From G963665925 sp963676345 (GTDB lineage: Bacteria > Bacillota > Clostridia > Peptostreptococcales > Acidaminobacteraceae): 64,000 nt of DNA. The translations under genes and the position numbers were made by a program. Within the stretch, counting starts at the first letter, position 1; the number at the start of each line of letters is the position of its first letter. The notes beneath the pieces were generated by a model, which saw only the letters and a program-made list of their open reading frames with translations, searched no databases and had not been told where the DNA came from. The stretch covers positions 1-64,000 of the forward strand of contig CAXXTS010000006.1 of the NCBI GenBank assembly GCA_963676345.2. The letters are read 5' to 3'. This document shows, in pieces, positions 25,468 through 34,492 of this stretch.

Positions 25468-28320
25468 ATGGATATTCATGCAAAAGGCAAATTAAGACGG
25501 GCAAGTGCCTTTATGATGGTTCTGTTTTTACTGATGATGTCAGCACCGGCTGCATTTGCGGCGCCGGGGGCGGAGCGTCAGTTAACAGGTGTATACAGTA
25601 CGGCTTCGACCTATTCAGAAAGTGAGCAAAAAATACTGGTCGTGTATCAGGACTACAATGACTTCGCACTGGCAAGTGCCCTAAGGGGTCAGTTTCTTGA
25701 CACAGAGGGCAGAAAAATTGGCGGCGATTTTACCATTGCAACTTTGTCGCTTAGCATGCCAGAGAATCCACATGTAATCTATAATCCGGACGAAGACCAG
25801 TTTTTGGTTGTTTGGAATGATGGCATTAGTACAGCAAGGCGGATTCATGGTGTGGTTTTAGACATGAATGGAAATAAAGTCACTGATATTGCCACCTTTG
25901 ACACAGAGCCGGGCTTTAATGAATCACATGATACACCTAAGGCGGCCTACAGTGAAGAGACGGGGATGTATCTGATTACGTGGAATATGCGTGATGATTT
26001 TGAAACCCAGCTAAATGGGGTTATGGTAGACACCCAGCTGACCACGCCGGTTGAAGTGGCCTATGGCCCATATGATGCAGACTTAGACTCATTTGACGTA
26101 CTCTATGATCCCAACGAGGAAGTCTTTAATGTGGCGGTAGAATTTTGGGGGGCCGACCCAATTCTCGCGGTTCTTGAAGTATCTGAAGAAGGTCAAGTTC
26201 AAATGCAGGATGCAGTGGTACCGGGACTCACTGACTTAAGTGAACCCCGACTTGTATACAGCGATTATGCGGAAGACACTTATGCAGTTTGGGTGCGTGA
26301 CACAGGCTCCAAATATGCCCTGCTCGGGAAATTTGTTCACGAGAACGCATCGCTTGTGGAGTTTACAACCAATCTTTTAGACGAACCCAATACGCTGGAT
26401 GTAACGGTGAATAAGGATACAGGAAACCTCCTGGTTGTTTGGACTGAAGATGTAGGTGGTGAAGGTGTGCTCTATGCTCAGGAGCTGACCGCAGATGGCG
26501 CCCTTATGGAAGAAGAACCCGTATTACTTGAGAAAGAAGCGGGTTATATGACAGATATCAGTGTAAGCTATACACCTATTGAAGGCAATTTTGTCATCGC
26601 CTATACATTGAATTCCGCGCTGGATAATCCTGAGCTCAAAGTCAGTGTTTATCCAATTGATGAGGCGCTGGATATGACTACGGTTTCAGAGCTTGAGTCC
26701 AACCAGAATATTACAGATACTGCGGAAAATTTGAGTAATCAGTTAAAGGATCAAACACAGCCACTTGTTATTGAAGATGCACAGAAGGCCTTTAAGGTTC
26801 TGGAAGCCAATATTGAAAACATTGAAAATGAGGCGCTTCTTGTGCCTGCTTTAGATACCTATATCAATACGGCACAGGCGCTGGAAACGGCTGTGAAAGA
26901 TCCAGCAAATACAGAGTTTGTTGAGAAAAAACTCGTTGAAATGACAGAAGTGCTTTCAAAATCTATCCAGAAAATTGAAGATACCCAGACCCTCACCAAG
27001 GTCACTTCTGATTTCCTGGGAAACATTGAAAGCGTGCAGGCATCTGGTGCTCAGAAAACGGTAGAAATGAATGTGACCGTTTCAGATTTTGCCAAGAGTG
27101 TTATTGGAAAAATCGGGGAAGTAAAACCGGCTTCAGATGTTGTCATGGATGCAGAAAAAGCACAGGTCAAATTTGATCCAGCTTCACTTGAAACAGAAAT
27201 TCAAAAGACAAAATCGGCATATGATGCGGTAACAGGTGCCTTTGATGCCTATTACGGCAGTGAAAATGTCCGTCAGTTCGATATGGAAGTTACCCTCAAG
27301 TCCGATCGTGTTGCAGATAAAGTAGAGGTACCCCTAAGCGCAGACCTTGTAGAGAAATTAAAAGATGCAGGGGTCGGCAAGGTGGGGGTAAAAGTTGGCG
27401 GAACAAAACTTAAAGTTGAAAAAGAAGTTTTTGATGCCCCTCTTGGCGCAGGTCATGAAATTGTCGTGGACATGGGATTTGAAGACCAAGCTTTTACAGC
27501 TCAGCAGGAAAGCTTAACTTTTAAATCAGGGTACACAACAGATGTTGAAATTTTAGTGGGAGGAGAAGAAAAGAAAATTTTGGACGAACCAGTAGAGCTG
27601 GCCTTTGACTTGGGTCAATTCGAATTCTTTGATGAACAATACAACCCATCAAGGGTGAGTGTGTTTAAACTCAATGAAGAAACAGGTGTATGGGAGCCCG
27701 TCGGCGGTGTGTATGATCCTATTACCAATACGGTTTCGACGAACCGTATTTCGCTCAGTCAGTATACCGTAATGCAGTCCAACAAGTCTTTTAATGATGT
27801 GGAAAGCTCTTGGGCCAAGGCTGAAATCAATGAACTTCTTGGCAAGGGCATTATTGATGAAGAAGATACCTTCAATCCAGAAGAGGCGGTAACCCGTGAA
27901 GAATTCACCGTTTGGGTAACCCGTGCATATGGTCTCACAAATGAAGAAGCAGCAGCACCATTTGAAGATATTGATCTGGCATCGGGACATTATGATGAAA
28001 TTGCCTCAGCTTATGATAAAGGAATCATTTCAGGCAATTCAGAGACCACCTTCGATCCGGAGGGCAATATTACCAAAGAGCAGATGATGGTCATTCTTTC
28101 AAATGCCATGGTAGCCTATGACGATAAGAAACTGAACGATGATCTCACCGCCCAAATTACAGACTATCGTGATGGAACAGAAGTCGCTGAGTGGGCTACC
28201 GATGAAGTTGCCCTAATGATTGAACTGGGAATCATTACAGTCGGCGAGCGAGGCATTGGGCCACAGGAAACCATTTCTAAGGAAATGGCGGCCAGTATTA
28301 TCAAGAAAATTTATGGATAG
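25468..28320 (+). CDS. Large SLH-domain surface protein with N-terminal beta repeats
   Basis: A 950-residue exported protein bound to the cell wall. A signal peptide (SAFMMVLFLLMMSAPAAFAA) is followed by about 390 residues of repeated beta motifs of the type PHVIYNPDEDQFLVVWNDG, IYLITWNMR and TGNLLVVWTED, which fit a beta-propeller or sheet repeat. Then comes a long helical, Glu/Lys-rich section (about 400-530), a further beta section, and three SLH modules at the C-terminus (about 771-815, 835-885 and 895-950: SFNDVESSWAKAEI, PFEDIDLASGHYDEIASA, ITDYRDGTEVAEWATDEV). SLH modules bind pyruvylated wall polymer in Clostridia. A perfect AAGGAGG decides ATG 25468. Function of the outer part is unknown. 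Confidence 0.9.
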   Translation: MDIHAKGKLRRASAFMMVLFLLMMSAPAAFAAPGAERQLTGVYSTASTYSESEQKILVVYQDYNDFALASALRGQFLDTEGRKIGGDFTIATLSLSMPENPHVIYNPDEDQFLVVWNDGISTARRIHGVVLDMNGNKVTDIATFDTEPGFNESHDTPKAAYSEETGMYLITWNMRDDFETQLNGVMVDTQLTTPVEVAYGPYDADLDSFDVLYDPNEEVFNVAVEFWGADPILAVLEVSEEGQVQMQDAVVPGLTDLSEPRLVYSDYAEDTYAVWVRDTGSKYALLGKFVHENASLVEFTTNLLDEPNTLDVTVNKDTGNLLVVWTEDVGGEGVLYAQELTADGALMEEEPVLLEKEAGYMTDISVSYTPIEGNFVIAYTLNSALDNPELKVSVYPIDEALDMTTVSELESNQNITDTAENLSNQLKDQTQPLVIEDAQKAFKVLEANIENIENEALLVPALDTYINTAQALETAVKDPANTEFVEKKLVEMTEVLSKSIQKIEDTQTLTKVTSDFLGNIESVQASGAQKTVEMNVTVSDFAKSVIGKIGEVKPASDVVMDAEKAQVKFDPASLETEIQKTKSAYDAVTGAFDAYYGSENVRQFDMEVTLKSDRVADKVEVPLSADLVEKLKDAGVGKVGVKVGGTKLKVEKEVFDAPLGAGHEIVVDMGFEDQAFTAQQESLTFKSGYTTDVEILVGGEEKKILDEPVELAFDLGQFEFFDEQYNPSRVSVFKLNEETGVWEPVGGVYDPITNTVSTNRISLSQYTVMQSNKSFNDVESSWAKAEINELLGKGIIDEEDTFNPEEAVTREEFTVWVTRAYGLTNEEAAAPFEDIDLASGHYDEIASAYDKGIISGNSETTFDPEGNITKEQMMVILSNAMVAYDDKKLNDDLTAQITDYRDGTEVAEWATDEVALMIELGIITVGERGIGPQETISKEMAASIIKKIYG

Positions 28321-28379
28321 TATTGAGTACGTGTATCAGACCCTTGCGTGAATGAATAAGCTAAAAAGCAGTATATAAG

Positions 28380-28430
28380 AATCCAGCAGACAAGGCGTGG
28401 TTTACATGCCCTGTATCTGCTGGATTTATC
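28380..28430 (+). terminator. Intrinsic terminator of the SLH gene
   Basis: AATCCAGCAGA paired with TCTGCTGGATT, extended inside by CAAGGC / GCCCTG; T-rich tail (TTATCTTATTTT). Confidence 0.7.
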
Positions 28431-28507
28431 TTATTTTGGCGATTTATTTAATGTGGTATAAGCAGTTTTTTGGTGGGGATATCAGTAAAATTTAGACTTA
28501 AAACTGA

Positions 28508-28513
28508 TATAAT
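28508..28513 (+). promoter_or_regulatory. Possible -10 box of the exonuclease III gene
   Basis: TATAAT about 65 bases before the start codon. A second TATAAA follows at 28516; no convincing -35 at the right spacing. Confidence 0.35.
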
Positions 28514-28579
28514 GGTATAAAGAATGAACTTAGCAGATACTATGCTGTAATCATAGAAAACTCAGAAAGGAGCATCGCC

Positions 28580-29332
28580 ATGAAACTGATATCGTGGAAT
28601 GTGAATGGCATTCGGGCAGCCCTTAAAAAAGGCTTTATGGACTATTTCGAGGAAATGGATGCCGATATCTTTTGCATTCAGGAAACCAAGTGCCAGCTTG
28701 GACAAGTTGAGCTTGAATTAGAAGGTTACCACCAGTACTGGAATGCAGCTGTAAAAAAAGGATACTCTGGAACGGCGATTTTTACAAAGGCAGAACCTAT
28801 TTCAGTCATGTATGGTATGGGGATTGAAGAGCATGATCAGGAAGGGCGTGTCATAACACTGGAGTTTGATGCCTTTTACATGGTGACGGTGTATACACCA
28901 AATTCCAAGCGGGGACTTGAACGTCTGGATTACAGACAAGTATGGGAAGATGACTTTAGAGACTATCTACTGGCGCTGGATGAAAAGAAGCCTGTCATTG
29001 TTTGCGGCGACCTGAATGTTGCCCATACTGAAATCGACCTTAAAAATGATAAAACAAATAGAGAGAATGCGGGATTTACAGACCAAGAACGTGGGAAAAT
29101 GACTCAGCTGCTTGAAGCAGGTTTTGTAGACACATTCAGACACTTTTACCCGGACAAGGAAGACATGTACTCTTGGTGGTCCTATATGGGAAGTGCTAGA
29201 GACAACAATATAGGGTGGAGAATAGACTATTTTCTTGTATCAGAGCGTTTCACTGATCAGCTGCAAGATGCAGATATACATATGAATACACTTGGCAGTG
29301 ACCACTGTCCTGTAGTGCTGAGCTTGAGATAA
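28580..29332 (+). CDS. xth: Exodeoxyribonuclease III (AP endonuclease)
   Basis: Base-excision repair enzyme that cuts at abasic sites and trims 3' ends. The 250-residue protein matches the ExoA/ExoIII family: ISWNVNGIRA (Asn7), IFCIQETKC (metal-binding Glu35), VYTPNSK, CGDLNVAH (catalytic Asp and Asn), WRIDYFLVS and GSDHCPV (catalytic Asp-His). AGAAAGGAG lies upstream of ATG. Monocistronic. Confidence 0.95.
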   Translation: MKLISWNVNGIRAALKKGFMDYFEEMDADIFCIQETKCQLGQVELELEGYHQYWNAAVKKGYSGTAIFTKAEPISVMYGMGIEEHDQEGRVITLEFDAFYMVTVYTPNSKRGLERLDYRQVWEDDFRDYLLALDEKKPVIVCGDLNVAHTEIDLKNDKTNRENAGFTDQERGKMTQLLEAGFVDTFRHFYPDKEDMYSWWSYMGSARDNNIGWRIDYFLVSERFTDQLQDADIHMNTLGSDHCPVVLSLR

Positions 29333-29486
29333 GATGCAGTGTGTATGGGGGCGCGTATAAAACATTTCAAGCCCAAGGGGGTTCCCAGCAAATATCTTAG
29401 AGAATCCGATTTAAAAATGATACTCTGAGTGTGAAATAGGTATAAATGAAAGAGAATCTAAACCGGTGAGTTTGAAGGAGGATGTC

Positions 29487-30410
29487 ATGACAGATAAATA
29501 CAGGTTGGTAACACGCAGTGATTTTGATGGGCTCGTATGTGCAGTTTTGCTAAAAAAGCTGGATTTGATAGATGATATAAAGTTTGTGCATCCTAAGGAT
29601 ATGCAGGACGGTACAATCCCTGTTTCAGATAAGGATATTACGACCAATCTTCCCTATGTGGAGGGGGTTTACTTAGCATTTGATCACCATTTAAGTGAAA
29701 CCATACGCAACAAGGAGCGTAAAGAAAACCATATCATTGATCCAAAGGCGCCATCCGCAGCACGTGTGGTTTATAACCACTTTGGCGGAAGAACAGTTTT
29801 TCCACCGAAGTGGGATGAAATGATGGCTGCTGTAGATAAGGCGGATTCAGCCCAGTTTTCTAAAGAAGATGTTCTGACTCCCAAGGGCTGGGAGCTTCTA
29901 AGTTTTCTCATGGATGCAAGAACTGGGCTTGGACGCTTTAGAAACTTCAGAATATCCAATTACAGTTTGATGATGGAGCTCATTGAGTATTGTACAGACC
30001 ATGATATTGAAGATATTCTTGAGCTGCCCGATGTTAAGGAACGTGTTGAGCTATACTTCGATCACGAAGAAGCCTTTAAGGAACAAATTCAGACCTGCGG
30101 CGAAATGCATGGCAATGTACTTGTTGTACGGTTAAAAGATGAAGATGTCATTCAGCCGGGGAACCGCTTTATGAAATATGCCCTCTTCCCTGAATCGAAT
30201 GTGTCCATTCAGGTGATTTGGGGTCTTAAGAAGCAAAATACTGTATTTACAGTGGGTAAGTCGATTTTTGACCGATCATCAGAGGCGAATATTGGTGAAC
30301 TGATGCTTAAATATGGCGGTGGTGGCCACCGAAACGCAGGAACATGTCAGGTTGAAAATGACAAAGAAGAAGAAATTTTAAAAGAAATCATTGCACAGCT
30401 GCAAGATTAG
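29487..30410 (+). CDS. DHH-family phosphoesterase
   Basis: A 307-residue hydrolase of the DHH/DHHA1 superfamily, which includes exopolyphosphatases and oligoribonucleases. Visible are the first metal motif TRSDFDGLVCA, the DHH motif in LAFDHHLSE, a GVDKADSA-type segment (AAVDKADSAQF) and the DHHA1 end motif YGGGGHRNAGTCQV. The first motif has Asp-Phe-Asp where H-x-D is common in nanoRNases. Substrate cannot be determined. AAGGAGG six bases before ATG 29487 decides the start over GTG 29466. Confidence 0.88.
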   Translation: MTDKYRLVTRSDFDGLVCAVLLKKLDLIDDIKFVHPKDMQDGTIPVSDKDITTNLPYVEGVYLAFDHHLSETIRNKERKENHIIDPKAPSAARVVYNHFGGRTVFPPKWDEMMAAVDKADSAQFSKEDVLTPKGWELLSFLMDARTGLGRFRNFRISNYSLMMELIEYCTDHDIEDILELPDVKERVELYFDHEEAFKEQIQTCGEMHGNVLVVRLKDEDVIQPGNRFMKYALFPESNVSIQVIWGLKKQNTVFTVGKSIFDRSSEANIGELMLKYGGGGHRNAGTCQVENDKEEEILKEIIAQLQD

Positions 30411-30430
30411 ACCAGGTGTACGCGAAATAG

Positions 30431-30470
30431 CCAGGGTGGTACAAAGTCATTGTACCACCCCGGTTTTTTA
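30431..30470 (+). terminator. Intrinsic terminator
   Basis: GGGTGGTACAA / TTGTACCACCC with outer CC/GG pairs and a run of seven T. Confidence 0.9.
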
Positions 30471-30562
30471 TGTACTTAATAATCTGGCATATTTTAGGTG
30501 GGCGCCCAAAACGACTTCGTATGGACCGTTTGTGAAAAACAATAAATACGATGAACAAATAG

Positions 30563-31222
30563 CTATAAGAAGAGGTGGGCAATTTCTTCGAAGGACTGAA
30601 TCAGGTAGTCAGGCGAGAGCGCGGCAAGCTCCTCTTTAGTGTTTGAGCCCGTTGCAATAGAAATGATTTTTGCACCCAGGTGACGGGCCGTTTTAATATC
30701 GAGAAGGGTGTCACCAATGACATACAATGCGTCAAAGTCATTTCCAAAGCGCTCAAGCGCTTGCTTCATGGCTGCATCAGCAATTTCAAAGCGTGTGAGT
30801 CCATCTTCGCCGAATCCGCCTGTGTCAAAAGCATCCCAAATGCCGATTTTCTTAAGCTTGTAGGCAGCGCCAATACGCAGTTCCCCGGTAATCATGGATA
30901 GTTTATGTCTTGATTTTGAAAGTGCATTCACAAAAGAAACCGCATCGACATTTTCACGCCAGACATCCGTAGCGCTAAAAGTCTGAAGCTGCTTTTCATA
31001 TACGCCTAAGAAATCTAGCCAGAGTGCTTCGCTAAATTCGATTCCCGCATTTTCTAAGACTTCCATAAAAACATCTTTGTCAGAGCGTGCGGAGGTATTA
31101 ACCCCTTTCATGCCGTCTGATAGCCCCAGACAAATATCGATGGCTCTGCTATAGGGTATATCCGTTCGGTGGTCTCTTTTAATAAGTGTGCCGTTTATAT
31201 CAAAAAAAATGAGTGCATTCAT
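30563..31222 (-). CDS. HAD-superfamily phosphatase with DxN catalytic motif
   Basis: A 219-residue haloacid-dehalogenase-type hydrolase, probably a phosphatase. Motif I is FFDINGTL near residue 8, where DxDGT is normal, so the second Asp (general acid/base) is Asn. Motif II is the Thr of LSMITGE; the motif III Lys is probably in the segment GIWDAFDTGGFGEDG onward; motif IV is YVIGDTLLDIKTA. An alpha-helical cap lies between motifs I and II. GAGGGAGG precedes ATG 31222. Substrate unknown. Confidence 0.8.
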   Translation of the reverse strand: MNALIFFDINGTLIKRDHRTDIPYSRAIDICLGLSDGMKGVNTSARSDKDVFMEVLENAGIEFSEALWLDFLGVYEKQLQTFSATDVWRENVDAVSFVNALSKSRHKLSMITGELRIGAAYKLKKIGIWDAFDTGGFGEDGLTRFEIADAAMKQALERFGNDFDALYVIGDTLLDIKTARHLGAKIISIATGSNTKEELAALSPDYLIQSFEEIAHLFL

Positions 31223-31263
31223 ATAAAAACCTCCCTCTTAGGTTAGTATACCTCATAACGTGG

Positions 31264-31316
31264 CATAGAGAAATCCCGCAGGAACAGATGCAGAAGCATC
31301 TGTGGCTACGGGATGT
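31264..31316 (-). terminator. Terminator of the chemoreceptor gene
   Basis: Read on the minus strand, ATCCCG...ACAGATGC / GCATCTGT...CGGGAT forms a two-part stem with a tail TTTCTCT. Confidence 0.65.
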
Positions 31317-31325
31317 TGGGAGGTC

Positions 31326-33104
31326 TTAAAGATTAAAGCGCTGAATGATTTCATCCAGTTTGCCAGCAATAGAGAGCACTTCCGTTGAGTTTGCCTGAAT
31401 ACCAGACATAAGCTCTGTTTGTGTATCCATAGTTGCTGCAATCTCTTCAGCGGAGGCTGCATTTTCTTCTGTAATAGCAGAGATTCCTTGAATGGAGTTG
31501 GTTGCAGTATCTTTGCTGTCATTGACATTTTGAATGCTTGATGTAATACTGTCTAGCTGTGACAAGGTTGACTCCATTGAAACTTCGATGGCTTCAAATG
31601 AAGACTGAAGCTTAGAGACCACATTGCTTGAAAGCTGAATGGATTCTGTTGCAATACTCATGTTTTCAGTTGTTGAACTGATTTCTGTGAGTATCTCACT
31701 GATAATGTTGTTGATCTGATCTGTTGACTTTGAGGTCTGTTCAGCAAGTTTTCGTATTTCATCAGCAACGACTGCGAAGCCTCTGCCGGCTTCACCGGCT
31801 CTTGCGGCTTCAATAGCCGCATTGAGGGCAAGCAGGTTGGTTTGTTCTGCAATACTCTGAATGGCGTTTGTGATTTCGCCGATTGATGCAGATTTTACTG
31901 AAAGCGTATTGACGTTTGTGTTTAAGTGATCATTGGACTCAATGGTTGCTTGGAACTTACCGGTGAGTTCCTGAATCAGGGCAAAGCCCTCATCATTATT
32001 CTTGCTGACTTCTGCGGTGTACTCTCTTAGTCTCTGAGAGCTTTCGACACTTTCATTGATTTCACTTGCCAGTGAAGACATGTTTTCTGCGGCGACTTGA
32101 GCGTCAGATGCCTGCTCGCTGGCACCTTTTGCAAATTCGTCAACGGTGAGTGCAACGGCTTCAATACCTTCTTTTCCCTGTTGAACGATGGTACCGAGTT
32201 CATCAGAAGAGTGGCTCAGCTGTATTGAATCGTCTTTTAGCTGAGCCATGATGTTGCGCAGTACATGTCGTAGGTTGGCGGCAGCTTTTGCTATAATACC
32301 GGTTTCATCGTTATAATCCACTAAATAGTCATAACTGTCATCGTTGCGAATGTCTAGGTTCGCTGTTTTATCCAAAAGCTCTGAAAGCTTTAAGATCGGT
32401 TTTGTAATGGAGTTGCTCATGAAAAGGGAAGCCATGCCACCAAATAGGATGGAAAGCAGGATAAAACCGAGTAGAAGATTTCTTGTTCTAGCAAACTCTT
32501 CTTGTGCAATCGCTTTTTCCTGAGCAATGAAATTGTCTATATCATCAATATAATTCCCTGTACCAATGATCCATTCGTAAGGTTCATAGAGCTTGATATA
32601 AGCACGTTTTGGAAGGGCTTCTTCTTCGCCGGGTCTTGGGAAATAGTAGTTTTCATAGCCTTCTCCATCGGCTTTTGCAATATCTATAAAACTTTGGATG
32701 ATCTTGTTGCCTGTAAAGTCTTCAAGGTCCAGACGATTTGTACCTTCAACATCTTTGTTTCCAAGGAGTACAACGTTGTCTCCTTCGAGTGTGTCTGCCC
32801 AGAAGTAGCCGCTCTCCCCATATTTAGCGCTTCGGATAACATTGGCAGAAAGTGCACGGGCTTCTGCATCCGTGATAACACCTTCCAGATAGATTTCGTG
32901 AATACCGTCAAGCTCTGAAACTATGATTTCTACCTGATTTTTAACCTGTAAATCATAGCTTTCGCGGAGCTGCTGTTCCATTTGTGTCAGCTGAGCATCA
33001 TTGGCACGTAGTATTGAGTAAAAAGCTGTACCGCTGATAATCGCAGCGACCAGTATCATATTGAATATGACAACTGCAAGTATTTTTGTCTTAATGCTTT
33101 TCAT
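31326..33104 (-). CDS. Methyl-accepting chemotaxis protein, single-Cache type
   Basis: A 592-residue chemoreceptor. N-terminal helix ILAVVIFNMILVAAIISGTAF, then an extracellular sCache_2-like sensor (about residues 35-205: YGESGYFWADTLEGDNVVLLG and YIKLYEPYEWIIGTGNYIDDID are typical), a second membrane helix LLLGFILLSILFGGMASLFM, HAMP-like linker, and a cytoplasmic signalling domain with the hairpin tip SIAEQTNLLALNAAIEAARAGEAGRGFAVVADEIRKLAE split by the conserved Glu/Ala residues. AGGGAGACC lies before ATG 33104; upstream in-frame codons overlap that site. The ligand is unknown; sCache_2 receptors often bind small organic acids. No chemotaxis kinase genes are near. Confidence 0.93.
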   Translation of the reverse strand: MKSIKTKILAVVIFNMILVAAIISGTAFYSILRANDAQLTQMEQQLRESYDLQVKNQVEIIVSELDGIHEIYLEGVITDAEARALSANVIRSAKYGESGYFWADTLEGDNVVLLGNKDVEGTNRLDLEDFTGNKIIQSFIDIAKADGEGYENYYFPRPGEEEALPKRAYIKLYEPYEWIIGTGNYIDDIDNFIAQEKAIAQEEFARTRNLLLGFILLSILFGGMASLFMSNSITKPILKLSELLDKTANLDIRNDDSYDYLVDYNDETGIIAKAAANLRHVLRNIMAQLKDDSIQLSHSSDELGTIVQQGKEGIEAVALTVDEFAKGASEQASDAQVAAENMSSLASEINESVESSQRLREYTAEVSKNNDEGFALIQELTGKFQATIESNDHLNTNVNTLSVKSASIGEITNAIQSIAEQTNLLALNAAIEAARAGEAGRGFAVVADEIRKLAEQTSKSTDQINNIISEILTEISSTTENMSIATESIQLSSNVVSKLQSSFEAIEVSMESTLSQLDSITSSIQNVNDSKDTATNSIQGISAITEENAASAEEIAATMDTQTELMSGIQANSTEVLSIAGKLDEIIQRFNL

Positions 33105-33223
33105 AGCTGGTCTCCCTCCCATTTGCTTAATGTCGAAATTTACTAGATATATACCCTATAATGGGTCATTCAAATAAAAATGTGCATTACTTAATCCATT
33201 GTAATCAAAGGCATGGAATATGC

Positions 33224-33229
33224 TATAAT
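33224..33229 (+). promoter_or_regulatory. Extended -10 promoter of the VOC gene
   Basis: TGCTATAAT (TGn plus perfect -10) about 50 bases upstream of the start. A weak TTGTAA at 33199 lies 19 bases upstream. Confidence 0.6.
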
Positions 33230-33279
33230 TTGCATGAAAAGGCTGAAATTATGACGCGATAGAGTTTAAGGAGGCAGTT

Positions 33280-33642
33280 ATGAAGTTTGGACATATTGGC
33301 ATTAAGGTTACAGATATTGAAGCATCTAAAAAGTTTTATACAGAGGTCTTAGACTGCAAGATTCTAAAAGATTATAAGTATCCTGACTCTAACTTGGTAT
33401 TTTTAGAGGCTCATGGCACCATTATTGAGTTGATTTACAAAGAAGCGAATATAGCCCGTGAAATGGGGCCTGTTGAACACATCGCCTTTAAAGTAGATTC
33501 GCTGGATGCAAAAATTGAAGTGCTAAAGGAAAAAGGTGCAGTGCTGGTAGGGGAACCCCGAATTGTTGGGAAATCGCGTATTCTCTTCATAGAAGGCCCG
33601 GATAAAGAGCGTTTTGAGTTTGTGGAGCGCTACGAGGGGTAA
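33280..33642 (+). CDS. VOC/glyoxalase-family protein
   Basis: A 120-residue vicinal-oxygen-chelate protein with two beta-alpha-beta-beta-beta halves. MKFGHIGIKVTDIEASKKFYTEVL supplies the first His, and IIELI, VEHIAFKV and RFEFVERY give likely metal ligands (Glu, His, Glu). This resembles lactoylglutathione-lyase-like proteins, but the substrate is not predictable. AAGGAGG precedes ATG. It shares a bidirectional terminator with the next gene. Confidence 0.88.
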   Translation: MKFGHIGIKVTDIEASKKFYTEVLDCKILKDYKYPDSNLVFLEAHGTIIELIYKEANIAREMGPVEHIAFKVDSLDAKIEVLKEKGAVLVGEPRIVGKSRILFIEGPDKERFEFVERYEG

Positions 33643-33696
33643 GCTAAGGTAAAATACACATAGTGTAAAAGCAATAAGCTAAATATGAGGAAATAG

Positions 33697-33737
33697 AAAT
33701 CGCGACGCACTCTAAACCTTGCGTCGCGATTTTTTTA
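33697..33737. terminator. Bidirectional terminator between convergent genes
   Basis: AAATCGCGACGC / GCGTCGCGATTT stem with a T run on the plus side; an A-rich flank on the other side gives a T tail for the minus-strand gene. Confidence 0.85.
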
Positions 33738-33753
33738 ATTAAGAAGTGGTGAT

Positions 33754-34296
33754 CTAATCATTCTCAGTAAGTTCTTCATCCATCAAGAGAAGTGCAAGAC
33801 GCTTGTTGAGGTCTGATTCGACAAGGAGACGTGCTATGAGGGCGCGTTTGTCATCTTCTGAGGCCATGGTAGCTTGAAAGTCCTGATAGCGCTGCTGGAG
33901 GGTGTTAATATGCTCAACTTCAAGGGCGTTATATATTTGAAAATAGGCTTCAACTTTGGCATTACGCTCTTCTTCCTCCAAATCAGGTGTATCATATAGA
34001 TCAAAAAATCCTTTGATGTCATTGATGGCTAAAATATTTTTAAGCTGGTAGATAAGCGAGAGCAGCATAAGCTGTTCTCTGGAATATTTCTTCTTAACAG
34101 GCGGCTGAATGACACGTGCCTTTACATAGTTGTTGACCATGGTTTTCGTCATGATTTTCTCATTTTCATCTCGCCTGAAGTCAGAAAAAAACGTATCTAA
34201 TAGGCCCAGCAGCTGATCCATATAGAGTGGGATTTTAGGAATCTCTTCAAGTTCAATGCCTTTATATTTGAAAAAAGCGTCTAGTTTTGAGCTCAC
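33754..34296 (-). CDS. DUF1836 protein (MerR-like helix-turn-helix)
   Basis: A 180-residue protein typical of Firmicutes. The core TKTMVNNYVKARVIQPPVKKKYSREQLMLLSLIYQLKNIL is a MerR-like DNA-binding domain and the hallmark of DUF1836. The remaining residues are helical and acidic. GTG start at 34296 with AAAGGAG upstream. It probably regulates transcription, but no target is known and no partner lies next to it. Confidence 0.85.
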   Translation of the reverse strand: MSSKLDAFFKYKGIELEEIPKIPLYMDQLLGLLDTFFSDFRRDENEKIMTKTMVNNYVKARVIQPPVKKKYSREQLMLLSLIYQLKNILAINDIKGFFDLYDTPDLEEEERNAKVEAYFQIYNALEVEHINTLQQRYQDFQATMASEDDKRALIARLLVESDLNKRLALLLMDEELTEND

Positions 34297-34407
34297 TTGT
34301 ACTCTCCTTTGCTACTGATAAATATCAATGTAAATCGTGCACTTAGCTCCATTATACTATGATTTATTTATCAATGAAAACAAATGTAGTATTTAATACT
34401 ATATGTC

Positions 34408-34436
34408 TTTACAAGGGCGGGGAAAAGGCGTATAGT
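34408..34436 (+). promoter_or_regulatory. Promoter of the hemolysin III-like gene
   Basis: TTTACA (34408-34413) and TATAGT (34431-34436), 17-base spacer. Confidence 0.65.
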
Positions 34437-34492
34437 AGACACAGGTAGTATTGAAAACTACTTTCATTCAAAATGTTAAAGGAGGAGTGAAT

